Source: Flavobacteriaceae bacterium (GTDB lineage: Bacteria > Bacteroidota > Bacteroidia > Flavobacteriales > Flavobacteriaceae). From it: 18,992 bases of DNA. The stretch spans positions 1 to 18,992 of the forward strand of contig JABHGH010000097.1 of assembly GCA_018672145.1 (NCBI GenBank), given 5' to 3'. Positions 7,273 through 14,199 of the stretch are shown here, piece after piece. The translations under genes and the position numbers were made by a program. The notes under the pieces are model-generated. The model was not told the DNA's origin. It searched no databases and saw only the letters and a program-made list of their open reading frames with translations. Position 1 is the first letter of the stretch. Each line of letters begins with the position of its first letter.

Positions 7273-8133
7273 ATGATAAGAAATAACATAGTCATCACTG
7301 GAGTATCCACTGGAATTGGACGCGCTTCTCTAGATTTATTTCACAAAAACGGATATCATATTTACGGAAGTGTTCGTAAAAAGAGTGACGCCGATAGACT
7401 TACTAAAATTTATTCTGATCGATTCACGCCATTGATTTTTGACGTTCAAAACCATGTGGATGTACTCAAAGCATCAAAAATTGTATTTGATGAATGTGAT
7501 CACCTCACTGCTTTGATTAATAACGCAGGGATTGTTGTCCCTGGACCTTTACAACATGTTTCCGAAGAAAATTTTGAAGAGCAACTCGACGTTAATGTCA
7601 AATCCATGCGTCGTATTACCAATCTTTTTCTTCCCCTTCTTGGTGCTCATTTAGATTATAAATATAATCCTGGAAGAATTATTAATATTAGTTCAATATC
7701 AGGATTGTTTAGTTCACCATTTAATGGATCATATTCGATTTCCAAACACGCTGTTGAAAGCATGACTGATGTTTACCGAAGAGAACTGCGCCAGTTTGGC
7801 ATAAAAGTTATTTCCATTGAACCTGGACCCATTAAAACTAAAATTTGGCAAAAAAATTTAAATAAGATGGGTGCTTATGAAAAAACAGACTATTTCAACA
7901 TTCTCCAGAAAGCAGACAAAATAATTTTGAATACCGAAAAGAATGCACTCCCAGTAGAAAGAGTTTCTAAGGTGATTTTTAAGTGTGTCACTATGAAAAG
8001 CCCTAAAACCAGATATATCATACACAAGAACAGGTTTATTTTTAAGCTGCTAGCTTTCTATCTTCCTGACTTTATTGCAGATTGGCTTGTGCATAACAGT
8101 TTAACAAAAGCAAACAAGCATAGACCTATTTAA
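7273..8133 (+). CDS. Classical short-chain dehydrogenase/reductase (SDR)
   Basis: A 286-residue Rossmann-fold NAD(P)-dependent oxidoreductase. It has the cofactor motif TGVSTGIG (9-16), NNAG at 83-86, and the catalytic set Ser140/141, Tyr154 and Lys158 in YSISK, followed by the PGPIKT segment. Arg35 in SVRKKSD after the second strand suggests NADPH preference. The layout resembles the retinol/17-beta-hydroxysteroid dehydrogenase-like branch of classical SDRs, but the substrate cannot be inferred. The C-terminal 50 residues are basic and partly hydrophobic, perhaps membrane-associated. It lies 68 bp after lpdA with no clear terminator between. Its TAA is interlocked with the TAA of aroQ on the opposite strand. 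Confidence 0.88.
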   Translation: MIRNNIVITGVSTGIGRASLDLFHKNGYHIYGSVRKKSDADRLTKIYSDRFTPLIFDVQNHVDVLKASKIVFDECDHLTALINNAGIVVPGPLQHVSEENFEEQLDVNVKSMRRITNLFLPLLGAHLDYKYNPGRIINISSISGLFSSPFNGSYSISKHAVESMTDVYRRELRQFGIKVISIEPGPIKTKIWQKNLNKMGAYEKTDYFNILQKADKIILNTEKNALPVERVSKVIFKCVTMKSPKTRYIIHKNRFIFKLLAFYLPDFIADWLVHNSLTKANKHRPI

Positions 8134-8555
8134 GACTTTTCTAAAAAACTTTCAACCGCTAAACGATAGACGTCCAAACCAAAACCAAGAATCAGACCTT
8201 TTGCATTTGGTGTGATAAAAGATGTGTGTCTAAAATCCTCTCTTGCAAAAGTGTTTGAGATATGTACCTCAACCACAGGTGCAGAGATCGCTTTGATTGC
8301 GTCTCCAATACCAACAGAAGTATGCGTATAAGCTGCAGCATTAAGCACAATACCATCAAAATCAAAACCAATACGTTGAATTTCGCTGATGAGCTCACCT
8401 TCAACATTAGATTGAAAATAAGTTAACTTTATATTCGGGTAAAAGGATTGTAAGTTTGAAAAATAATCATCAAATCCCTTATTACCATAAACATCAGGTT
8501 CTCTTGTGCCCAATAGATTGAGATTCGGTCCGTTAAGAATAGCTATCTTCATCAT
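8130..8555 (-). CDS. aroQ: Type II 3-dehydroquinate dehydratase
   Basis: AroQ converts 3-dehydroquinate to 3-dehydroshikimate, the third step of the shikimate pathway. Numbered from the second ATG (8552), 140 residues show GPNLNLLGTREPDVYG with the lid Arg18 and catalytic Tyr22, NAAAYTHTS at 71-79, the EVHISN segment with His97, and FRHTS with Arg108. This is the full type II (dodecameric) set. I chose the ATG at 8555 or the adjacent ATG at 8552 because type II enzymes begin almost directly with KIAILNGPN. A further in-frame ATG at 8588 would add 11-12 atypical residues and lies upstream of the predicted promoter. It is a single gene between convergent SDR and divergent xerD. Confidence 0.94.
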   Translation of the reverse strand: MMKIAILNGPNLNLLGTREPDVYGNKGFDDYFSNLQSFYPNIKLTYFQSNVEGELISEIQRIGFDFDGIVLNAAAYTHTSVGIGDAIKAISAPVVEVHISNTFAREDFRHTSFITPNAKGLILGFGLDVYRLAVESFLEKS

Positions 8556-8562
8556 ATCTTTG
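8555..8562 (+). promoter_or_regulatory. -7 promoter element for xerD
   Basis: TATCTTTG is an exact TAnnTTTG match on the plus strand, giving a predicted start near 8568 and a leader of about 40 nt before the xerD ATG at 8608. It overlaps the start codon of aroQ and directly abuts the predicted -7 element of the opposite strand. Confidence 0.45.
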
Positions 8563-8570
8563 CAAAAATA
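8563..8570 (-). promoter_or_regulatory. -7 promoter element for aroQ
   Basis: On the minus strand TATTTTTG matches TAnnTTTG. A TTTG lies only about 15 bases further upstream, shorter than the usual 19 or so. The predicted transcript start is around 8556, practically at the aroQ start codon, so the mRNA could be leaderless or nearly so. The motif is AT-rich, so chance occurrence is possible. Confidence 0.4.
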
Positions 8571-8607
8571 GACATTAAGGTCATGCAAAGAAAATGTATT
8601 TTCGTGT

Positions 8608-9495
8608 ATGCAGTGGAATGAAAGTGTAAAAGCATTTAAAGTCTATCTAAAATTTGAGCGCGGGCTTTCGGAAAACTCCGTGGTGAATTATGTCTTCGAC
8701 ATCCAAAAGCTAATTCATTTTTTAGATCACAATAACATCGTCGTAGGGCCTTTAAAAATTGATTCCACACAAATTCAACAATTTATTTACCAAGCTGCAA
8801 AAGAGCTCAAACCAGCTTCGCAAGCTCGTTTGCTTTCGGGAATACGTATGTTTTTTGATTTTTTACTTATCGAGGGTGTTAGAGAAAACAATCCTGTTGC
8901 TCTTGTCGAGCCACCTAAACTTGGAGGACAACTTCCCACTACCCTATCTACATCTGAAATCAATCGCTTGCTAAATAGTTTTGATGACGACAATCCACTT
9001 GATATTCGAAATTCGGCCATACTGGAGTTATTGTATTCGTGCGGATTACGTGTGAGCGAATTGGTTGAATTACGTTACTCAGATATGTTTTTCACAGAAA
9101 ACCTAGTCAAAGTGATTGGAAAGGGAAATAAAGAACGGTTTGTTCCAATTGGGCGAATGGGGAAAGAATGCGTATCTCGATATCTAGCCATTCGACATGA
9201 AGGAAAAAAGGGATTTAGCGACACTTTATTTTTAAACAATCGAGGAACAAAACTCACCCGTGCCATGGTGTTTATTATCGTTCGTAAGGCAGCAAAAAAA
9301 GCCGAGTTAAACAAGACAATTAGCCCACATAGTTTGCGCCATTCTTTTGCAACACATTTGGTTGAAAATGGAGCTGACATCAGCTCTGTTCAGCAAATGC
9401 TAGGCCATAGTAGCATAACCACTACTGAGCGTTATTTGCACATGAGTAAAAAGCATTTGAAAAATACCTTAGAAAAATACCATCCAAGGGCTTAG
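8608..9495 (+). CDS. xerD: Site-specific tyrosine recombinase XerD
   Basis: XerC/XerD resolve chromosome dimers at the dif site next to the division septum. The 295-residue protein has the N-terminal SAM-like core-binding domain (about 1-90, with the LSENSVVNY segment) and the C-terminal catalytic domain with all active-site residues: Arg148 in CGLRVSE, Lys172 in GKGNKERFVP, His241 and Arg244 in HSLRH, His267 in LGHSS, and nucleophile Tyr276 in TERYLHMS. Length is standard for a housekeeping Xer protein, and there is no adjacent cargo, integron or phage gene, so it is not a mobile-element integrase. It starts divergently from aroQ; its TAG interlocks with the TAA of the response regulator gene. 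XerC versus XerD cannot be settled from one sequence, but XerD fits better. Confidence 0.9.
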   Translation: MQWNESVKAFKVYLKFERGLSENSVVNYVFDIQKLIHFLDHNNIVVGPLKIDSTQIQQFIYQAAKELKPASQARLLSGIRMFFDFLLIEGVRENNPVALVEPPKLGGQLPTTLSTSEINRLLNSFDDDNPLDIRNSAILELLYSCGLRVSELVELRYSDMFFTENLVKVIGKGNKERFVPIGRMGKECVSRYLAIRHEGKKGFSDTLFLNNRGTKLTRAMVFIIVRKAAKKAELNKTISPHSLRHSFATHLVENGADISSVQQMLGHSSITTTERYLHMSKKHLKNTLEKYHPRA

Positions 9496-10193
9496 GAAGT
9501 AATCAATCGAAATCCTTCTCCATGAATATTCGCGATTTTGACAGTTGAATCTTTTGCTAAATATTTACGCAATTTGGCGATATAAACATCCATACTTCTA
9601 GAAGTAAAGTAATTGTCGTCCTGCCAGATTTCAATAAGCGCTTTTTTTCGAGAAAGCAAATCATTTTTATTTTCAATCAACATGTATAGCAATTGGTTTT
9701 CTTTCGGAGACAAACTCACTGGTGGCTCTTTTTTAAAGGTTAATGTGCGTAACCTGTAATTAAAAGAAAAGCTGCCAATGGTGAAATGAGTTTTTACAGC
9801 TTCTTTGTTTTCCTTAGTTTGGAAACGTCTGACCAAAACCTCTAACTTTTTCAGAAGAATATCAGTGTCAAATGGTTTTGTCAGGTAGTCGTCAGCACCA
9901 ATTTTATAGCCTTTTAGAACATCTTCTTTCATGGATTTGGCTGTCAAAAAAATGATAGGGACTTTCTTGTCTTTGGAACGAATCTCTTTCGCAAGCGTAA
10001 ATCCATCTTTGTATGGCATCATGACATCAAGAATACAGATGTCGAACTGATTTTTTTTAAATTTTTCAAAGCCCTCAAGTCCATTGCGTGCAAGAACTAC
10101 CTTATACCCATTCATTTGCAAATAGTCACGCAGAATCGTACCAAAATTAGTGTCATCTTCAACAAGAAGTATATGTTTATTATTTAAAACCAT
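9492..10193 (-). CDS. rprY: OmpR-family response regulator, RprY-like
   Basis: A 233-residue response regulator. The receiver domain (about 5-120) has acidic residues in VEDD (11-14), the phosphorylation site Asp56 in ILDVMMP, Thr84 in FLTAK and Lys106 in TKPF. The OmpR-type winged helix (about 135-233) carries SPKENQLL, DDNYFTSRSMDVYIAKLRK and the terminal NIHGEGF hairpin. The DDNYF-x-x-RSMDVYI signature is what I know from the Bacteroidota RprY family, linked to envelope and oxidative stress responses in Bacteroides and Porphyromonas. It begins 5 bp after the histidine kinase gene ends, so the two form a cognate pair. Targets in this organism are unknown. Confidence 0.88.
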   Translation of the reverse strand: MVLNNKHILLVEDDTNFGTILRDYLQMNGYKVVLARNGLEGFEKFKKNQFDICILDVMMPYKDGFTLAKEIRSKDKKVPIIFLTAKSMKEDVLKGYKIGADDYLTKPFDTDILLKKLEVLVRRFQTKENKEAVKTHFTIGSFSFNYRLRTLTFKKEPPVSLSPKENQLLYMLIENKNDLLSRKKALIEIWQDDNYFTSRSMDVYIAKLRKYLAKDSTVKIANIHGEGFRLITS

Positions 10194-10198
10194 GGAGC

Positions 10199-11779
10199 TT
10201 AAAAGTTAAATGGTAGAAATACCGTAAAAGTACTTCCTTGATTTGGTATACTTGAAACAGAAATCGTGCCAGAATGTAAATGTACAATTTGCTTTACATA
10301 AGCCAATCCTAAACCATGCCCCTTTACATTATGAACATTTCCAGAAGATTCTCTATAAAACTTATCAAAGATACGTTTACGAACTGCGGAGGTCATTCCA
10401 ATGCCTTTGTCAGAAATTGACACACTAAGACCTTTATCATTAACTTCAGTTTTCAAATCAACAATTAGATCATTAGTTGAGTATTTAATAGCATTATCCA
10501 AAAGATTTACCCAAACGTTTGTCATATGAACGGGTGACATAAATAACAACATTTTCTTTGGGTCAAAAGAGTAAGAGAGAGTGCCACCACGATTATCAAT
10601 AATCAAACGCACATGATCAAGAGCATCTTTAATCGTTTTATGTGGATCAGTGTTTTCTTTGACTAAATCGAGTTCTCCTTTTTCTAATTGAGAAATTTGT
10701 AAGACATGCTCAACCTGGGTGTTGAGACGTTTATTTTCCTCTCTAATCATTTTCAAATAATTTGAAGTTTTTTCAGAGTTTTTTGCCACCTCTTTGTTTG
10801 CCAAAGCATCCAATGCCAAATAAATAGTTGCTATGGGTGTTTTAAACTCATGTGTCATGTTGTTGATAAAGTCAGACTTGATTTGAGAAATCTTTTTCTG
10901 TTTTAGAAACTGATATAGAGAAATCCCAAATACGACAACAATTGTTAAAGTAAAAAACAAAGACAATAAAAGGGTGTTGTAAATAGACTGTTGAATGAAT
11001 CTATCAAGCTTTGGGAAAGTCAATCTCAAATCATAGCGATGACTTTCGTCATCTCGAATAAAGAGTGGAATTTTAAATTGAGGTTCGTTTAAATATGATA
11101 AGTAGTTTTCAGAGCCCACAGGAGTGATCTGATTACCATCAAAAACACGAAATTCAAATGGTATCTTAATGTCTCTGATAATTAATTCTTGGCGCAATAA
11201 AAGTTCTAATTCAAAATTATTAATACGCTTTTGAATGGGTTTGGTCTCGGCGAAGTCCATGAAAATTGTCTCATAACGTGCCTTATCCATAGATGACATT
11301 CTCTCAATGCGCTGCAAACGTTCGACAGAACTCATTCTGTCTACTTCATTCTCAAAACTTTCATCTATAATAGTTGTTGATTTTATGGTCCTAAAGTCTA
11401 GAATAGAAGCCGAGTCCTTACTCAACGAATCAAATGATTGAGCACTAATATTGTAATCATCTTCGATAATACCTTGACGATATAAATAGGTAATATTTGA
11501 ATTTGGACTTCTGTCAATGTATTCGAATACTTCTGTTAATTCAGAAAATTTGGGAGTTCCAATACTGTCGATCATTTTTTGATAAACAGACAAATAATCT
11601 AATAGCTCTCGTTCTTTGAGCTGGTCAGAAACTTCTGAAAGCGCAGCACTCGTGCTTAAGCCAAATTGACGTACAAAATTACTTTCATTCTTTTTGATCC
11701 AAGATCGCTGGATAAGAATAATTCCAACCAAGGATAAAGTCATAAAAACAATAAGTATTGGAAATAGTGCGCGTTGCAT
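10199..11779 (-). CDS. Membrane sensor histidine kinase, partner of the RprY-like regulator
   Basis: A 526-residue two-component sensor. Membrane helix 1 spans about 5-23 and helix 2 about 268-291, bracketing an extracytoplasmic sensor region of about 245 residues that I do not recognise. The cytoplasmic part has no obvious HAMP and goes into HisKA with phospho-acceptor His310 (NMTHEFKTP), then HATPase: N box VNLLDNAIKYS (424-434), G1 ISDKGIGM (455-462), F box FDKFYRE and G2 GHGLGL (487-492). All residues needed for autophosphorylation are present. The pairing and the neighbouring coaE gene suggest an RprX-like sensor; this is inferred from position and the partner's family. It starts 13 bp after coaE ends, so it is probably part of the same transcript. 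Confidence 0.88.
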   Translation of the reverse strand: MQRALFPILIVFMTLSLVGIILIQRSWIKKNESNFVRQFGLSTSAALSEVSDQLKERELLDYLSVYQKMIDSIGTPKFSELTEVFEYIDRSPNSNITYLYRQGIIEDDYNISAQSFDSLSKDSASILDFRTIKSTTIIDESFENEVDRMSSVERLQRIERMSSMDKARYETIFMDFAETKPIQKRINNFELELLLRQELIIRDIKIPFEFRVFDGNQITPVGSENYLSYLNEPQFKIPLFIRDDESHRYDLRLTFPKLDRFIQQSIYNTLLLSLFFTLTIVVVFGISLYQFLKQKKISQIKSDFINNMTHEFKTPIATIYLALDALANKEVAKNSEKTSNYLKMIREENKRLNTQVEHVLQISQLEKGELDLVKENTDPHKTIKDALDHVRLIIDNRGGTLSYSFDPKKMLLFMSPVHMTNVWVNLLDNAIKYSTNDLIVDLKTEVNDKGLSVSISDKGIGMTSAVRKRIFDKFYRESSGNVHNVKGHGLGLAYVKQIVHLHSGTISVSSIPNQGSTFTVFLPFNF

Positions 11780-11792
11780 TTTTCAAAAATAA

Positions 11793-12386
11793 CTAAACTA
11801 TGTTGAAATGAGTTCTAATCGCAGACAGAGCTTGGTCTAGTTGCTCCTCTGCGACCAACAGCGAAGAGTTTTCGATAACATAATCCGCCAGCTCTATTTT
11901 CTGATCTTGATGCCATTGGAAACGCATACGAGATTTAATTTCATCAATCGTCAGACCATCTCGTTTTTGTATTCTATCAAGACGAAGGTTTTCTGGACAA
12001 GTTACTAAAACAATAATATCAAAATATGACTGTCTGTTATGTTCATAAATAATGGCAGACTCATAAGCACATAGAGGGTGTATTTGTTGTGCAAGCCATT
12101 GATTAAAATCTTTATGAACTGCTGGATGAACAAGTTCATTTAACTCTTGCAGTGTAGTTGAATTGGTGAATACCTGATTTGCAAGATATTGACGATTTAA
12201 CTGACCCCCTTTATACGCTTCATTTCCGAAACGAATTTGAATTTTGCTAATAAGATCATCATTAGTGGCCATAAGTGTCTTAGCGCGGTCGTCAGCATTA
12301 TATAAAGGGATGCCTCTGTCAGCAAGAAACGCACAGACTGTGCTTTTACCAGCTCCCATATTTCCAGTAACTCCTATTTTGATCAT
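11793..12386 (-). CDS. coaE: Dephospho-CoA kinase
   Basis: CoaE phosphorylates the 3'-hydroxyl of dephospho-CoA, the last step of coenzyme A synthesis. The 197-residue protein has the P-loop GNMGAGKS (8-15), the substrate segment YNADDRAK (29-36), the HPAVH motif in the middle, and the lid region with CPENLRLDRIQKRDG followed by RMRFQWHQDQK and the typical ADYVIEN close. Length is normal. The start codon abuts the stop of the YbbR gene with no spacer, and coaBC, catalysing earlier steps of the same pathway, lies about 4.4 kb upstream on the same strand. Confidence 0.94.
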   Translation of the reverse strand: MIKIGVTGNMGAGKSTVCAFLADRGIPLYNADDRAKTLMATNDDLISKIQIRFGNEAYKGGQLNRQYLANQVFTNSTTLQELNELVHPAVHKDFNQWLAQQIHPLCAYESAIIYEHNRQSYFDIIVLVTCPENLRLDRIQKRDGLTIDEIKSRMRFQWHQDQKIELADYVIENSSLLVAEEQLDQALSAIRTHFNIV

Positions 12387-13337
12387 TTAATTAATAAAAT
12401 AACGAACTCTTTTTGGTTTGATGTCTTTAACCGCAACATCATTTGGCATTTCGACAACCTTTACGTCAAGAAAATTACTTTCTGAGTCTTCTGCATAATA
12501 TCCAATCAGTTTAAAGTCAGCAGCTTCAATATCTCTGGCTCGCTTGACGGGAACACGAAGACTGATTTCTGCAAATGCAGGAATAAGTTGTACATCAACA
12601 GCGTTGAGCGAATCAGAAGTCTCAATAGGAAGTCGAATTTCAATCTGTGTATATCGTGCAATTTTTCGCTGAACATGAATATTTTCTAAATTAAAACTAT
12701 AAAGTTTTAACAGCTTTGGAGACACAGACATCCTTTGGTTAATGGGAGTTGTAAATGACATGTCTTTTGGACTTTCTATCAAGGCATAATGTAAAGTATC
12801 GATTGCTGAGGGCTTTCCCGAAACAAGCAATGAATCAGGCGTGAAAGTGATGGAGTCAGTCCATGCAAAACCATCTGCTGTTTGCAGGTCGTAATCTAAA
12901 CGCACAGGCACTTTTTTGATTTTCGACTTACGAATGGGAGTTGATAAAATTTCTGACCTAAACTCTCTAACCCGAAAAGCATTTCTATGCTGTGATTCAA
13001 TTGCTTTAACGATTTCTTTTCTCTCAAAATAGTAATGGCCTTCACGAACTATGGCATTGGACATTGACAAATAAACACGTAGCGGTACAAGACGGTAGAA
13101 AAGCAGACGAAAGCCAGTGCCTGTAAGCACTACTTCAGAAAAACTTGATTTCGATTCAGCTTGATATTTGTCAAAGCCGATTTCGATGAAATCGAAGTCT
13201 ATATTGATTTTAGCAGTATGAGATTCCGAGAGTACAGACGAAAGCCAAATGAAAATAGAGAGAAATAGAAATAAAGGAATTGATCTAGTATTTTTTAGCG
13301 ACCTAATACGCCTTAGAAGACCGCTAAATGTAATCAT
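12387..13337 (-). CDS. YbbR-like domain protein
   Basis: A 316-residue protein with one N-terminal membrane helix (about 19-37, IPLFLFLSIFIWLSSVL) and a long extracytoplasmic part made of beta-rich YbbR-like repeats; segments such as VPVRLDYDL with the following PDSLLVSGKPS are the repeat core. In Firmicutes the YbbR protein CdaR regulates a diadenylate cyclase; in Bacteroidota the gene usually sits beside coaE, as here, and its role is not established. No cyclase gene is in the window. The gene begins 9 bp after fabI ends and touches coaE directly, so it lies in the recN-fabI-coaE operon. Confidence 0.82.
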   Translation of the reverse strand: MITFSGLLRRIRSLKNTRSIPLFLFLSIFIWLSSVLSESHTAKINIDFDFIEIGFDKYQAESKSSFSEVVLTGTGFRLLFYRLVPLRVYLSMSNAIVREGHYYFERKEIVKAIESQHRNAFRVREFRSEILSTPIRKSKIKKVPVRLDYDLQTADGFAWTDSITFTPDSLLVSGKPSAIDTLHYALIESPKDMSFTTPINQRMSVSPKLLKLYSFNLENIHVQRKIARYTQIEIRLPIETSDSLNAVDVQLIPAFAEISLRVPVKRARDIEAADFKLIGYYAEDSESNFLDVKVVEMPNDVAVKDIKPKRVRYFIN

Positions 13338-13346
13338 AGCTCAGAT

Positions 13347-14174
13347 TTATTGCATATTCCCGTTATCGTCAACCATGTCCATCACAGCGTCACTTACACC
13401 CATATTCGAAAACCCACCATCATTGTAAAGATTCTGAAGTGTGACTCTTTTTGTTAAATCAGAAAACAGTGTTAAGGTGTAGTTAGCACAGTCAAGAGCT
13501 GTAGCATTCCCTAGTGGTGACATCTTTTCGGCATAAGATATAAAACCATCAAATCCTTTAACACCCTTGCCTGCGGTTGTAGGGGTTGGTGACTGTGAAA
13601 TCGTGTTTACACGTACTTTTTTGTCTCGTCCAAAGAAATAACCAAAACTTCTAGCTATCGATTCCAAATATGCCTTATTGTCTGCCATATCGTTGTAATC
13701 TGGAAAAACACGTTGTGCAGCCATATAGCTTAAAGCAACGATACTTCCCCACTCATTCATAGCGTCTTTTTTGTAAAGCACTTGCATAAGTTTATGAAAA
13801 GAGCCAGCAGAAACATCCCACCCTTTTGCAGTCCAACTGTGATTTTGATCGGTGTATGGTCTCCCCTTACGAACATTTACAGACATTCCTATTGAGTGAA
13901 GTACAAAATCAATCTTACCACCTAGCAATTCAATTGACTGATCAACAAGCATCTCCAAGTCTTCGACTGAAGTAGCGTCAGCTGGAATCACCTGTGCATT
14001 TGTTTTTTTAGAAAGCTCATTGATTGCACCCATACGAAGTGCAACAGGTGCATTGGTTAGAACAAACTCACCACCTTCCTCATGAACTCGAAGAGCGGTT
14101 TGCCATGCAATAGAGTGTTCATCTAAAGCACCAAAAATGATGCCCTTTTTTCCTTTAAGTAATCCGTAAGACAT
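13347..14174 (-). CDS. fabI: Enoyl-[acyl-carrier-protein] reductase (NADH), FabI
   Basis: FabI catalyses the last reduction in each round of type II fatty-acid elongation and is the triclosan target. The 275 residues follow the SDR-like enoyl reductase fold: GIIFGALDEHSIAW at the cofactor site (11-24), VLHSIGM (91-97), and the catalytic set Tyr150, Tyr160 and Lys167 in LSYMAAQRVFPDYNDMADNK, with Y-x9-Y-x6-K spacing. SQSPTPTTAGKGVKGF and NLYNDGGFS are typical of the Bacteroidota version. A predicted -7 element lies just upstream, so it may be transcribed independently of recN although both are on the same strand 25 bp apart. Confidence 0.95.
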   Translation of the reverse strand: MSYGLLKGKKGIIFGALDEHSIAWQTALRVHEEGGEFVLTNAPVALRMGAINELSKKTNAQVIPADATSVEDLEMLVDQSIELLGGKIDFVLHSIGMSVNVRKGRPYTDQNHSWTAKGWDVSAGSFHKLMQVLYKKDAMNEWGSIVALSYMAAQRVFPDYNDMADNKAYLESIARSFGYFFGRDKKVRVNTISQSPTPTTAGKGVKGFDGFISYAEKMSPLGNATALDCANYTLTLFSDLTKRVTLQNLYNDGGFSNMGVSDAVMDMVDDNGNMQ

Positions 14175-14188
14175 AAAAAAAATTTTGA

Positions 14189-14196
14189 CAAAGATA
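14189..14196 (-). promoter_or_regulatory. -7 promoter element before fabI
   Basis: On the minus strand TATCTTTG matches TAnnTTTG exactly in the 25-bp recN/fabI spacer. Transcription would start near 14183, leaving a leader of about 9 nt before the ATG at 14174. No -33 element is evident at the usual spacing, where the sequence is recN coding. Confidence 0.45.
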
Positions 14197-14199
14197 ATA

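Noticed and set aside
8556..8588. Longer AroQ start at the ATG at 8588
   Set aside because: Type II dehydroquinases begin directly at KIAILNGPN, and the predicted promoter lies between the two start codons.
8608..9495. Tyrosine recombinase as a sign of an integrated mobile element
   Set aside because: Length and motifs are those of housekeeping XerD, and there are no att-like repeats, cargo genes, tRNA gene or phage genes around it.
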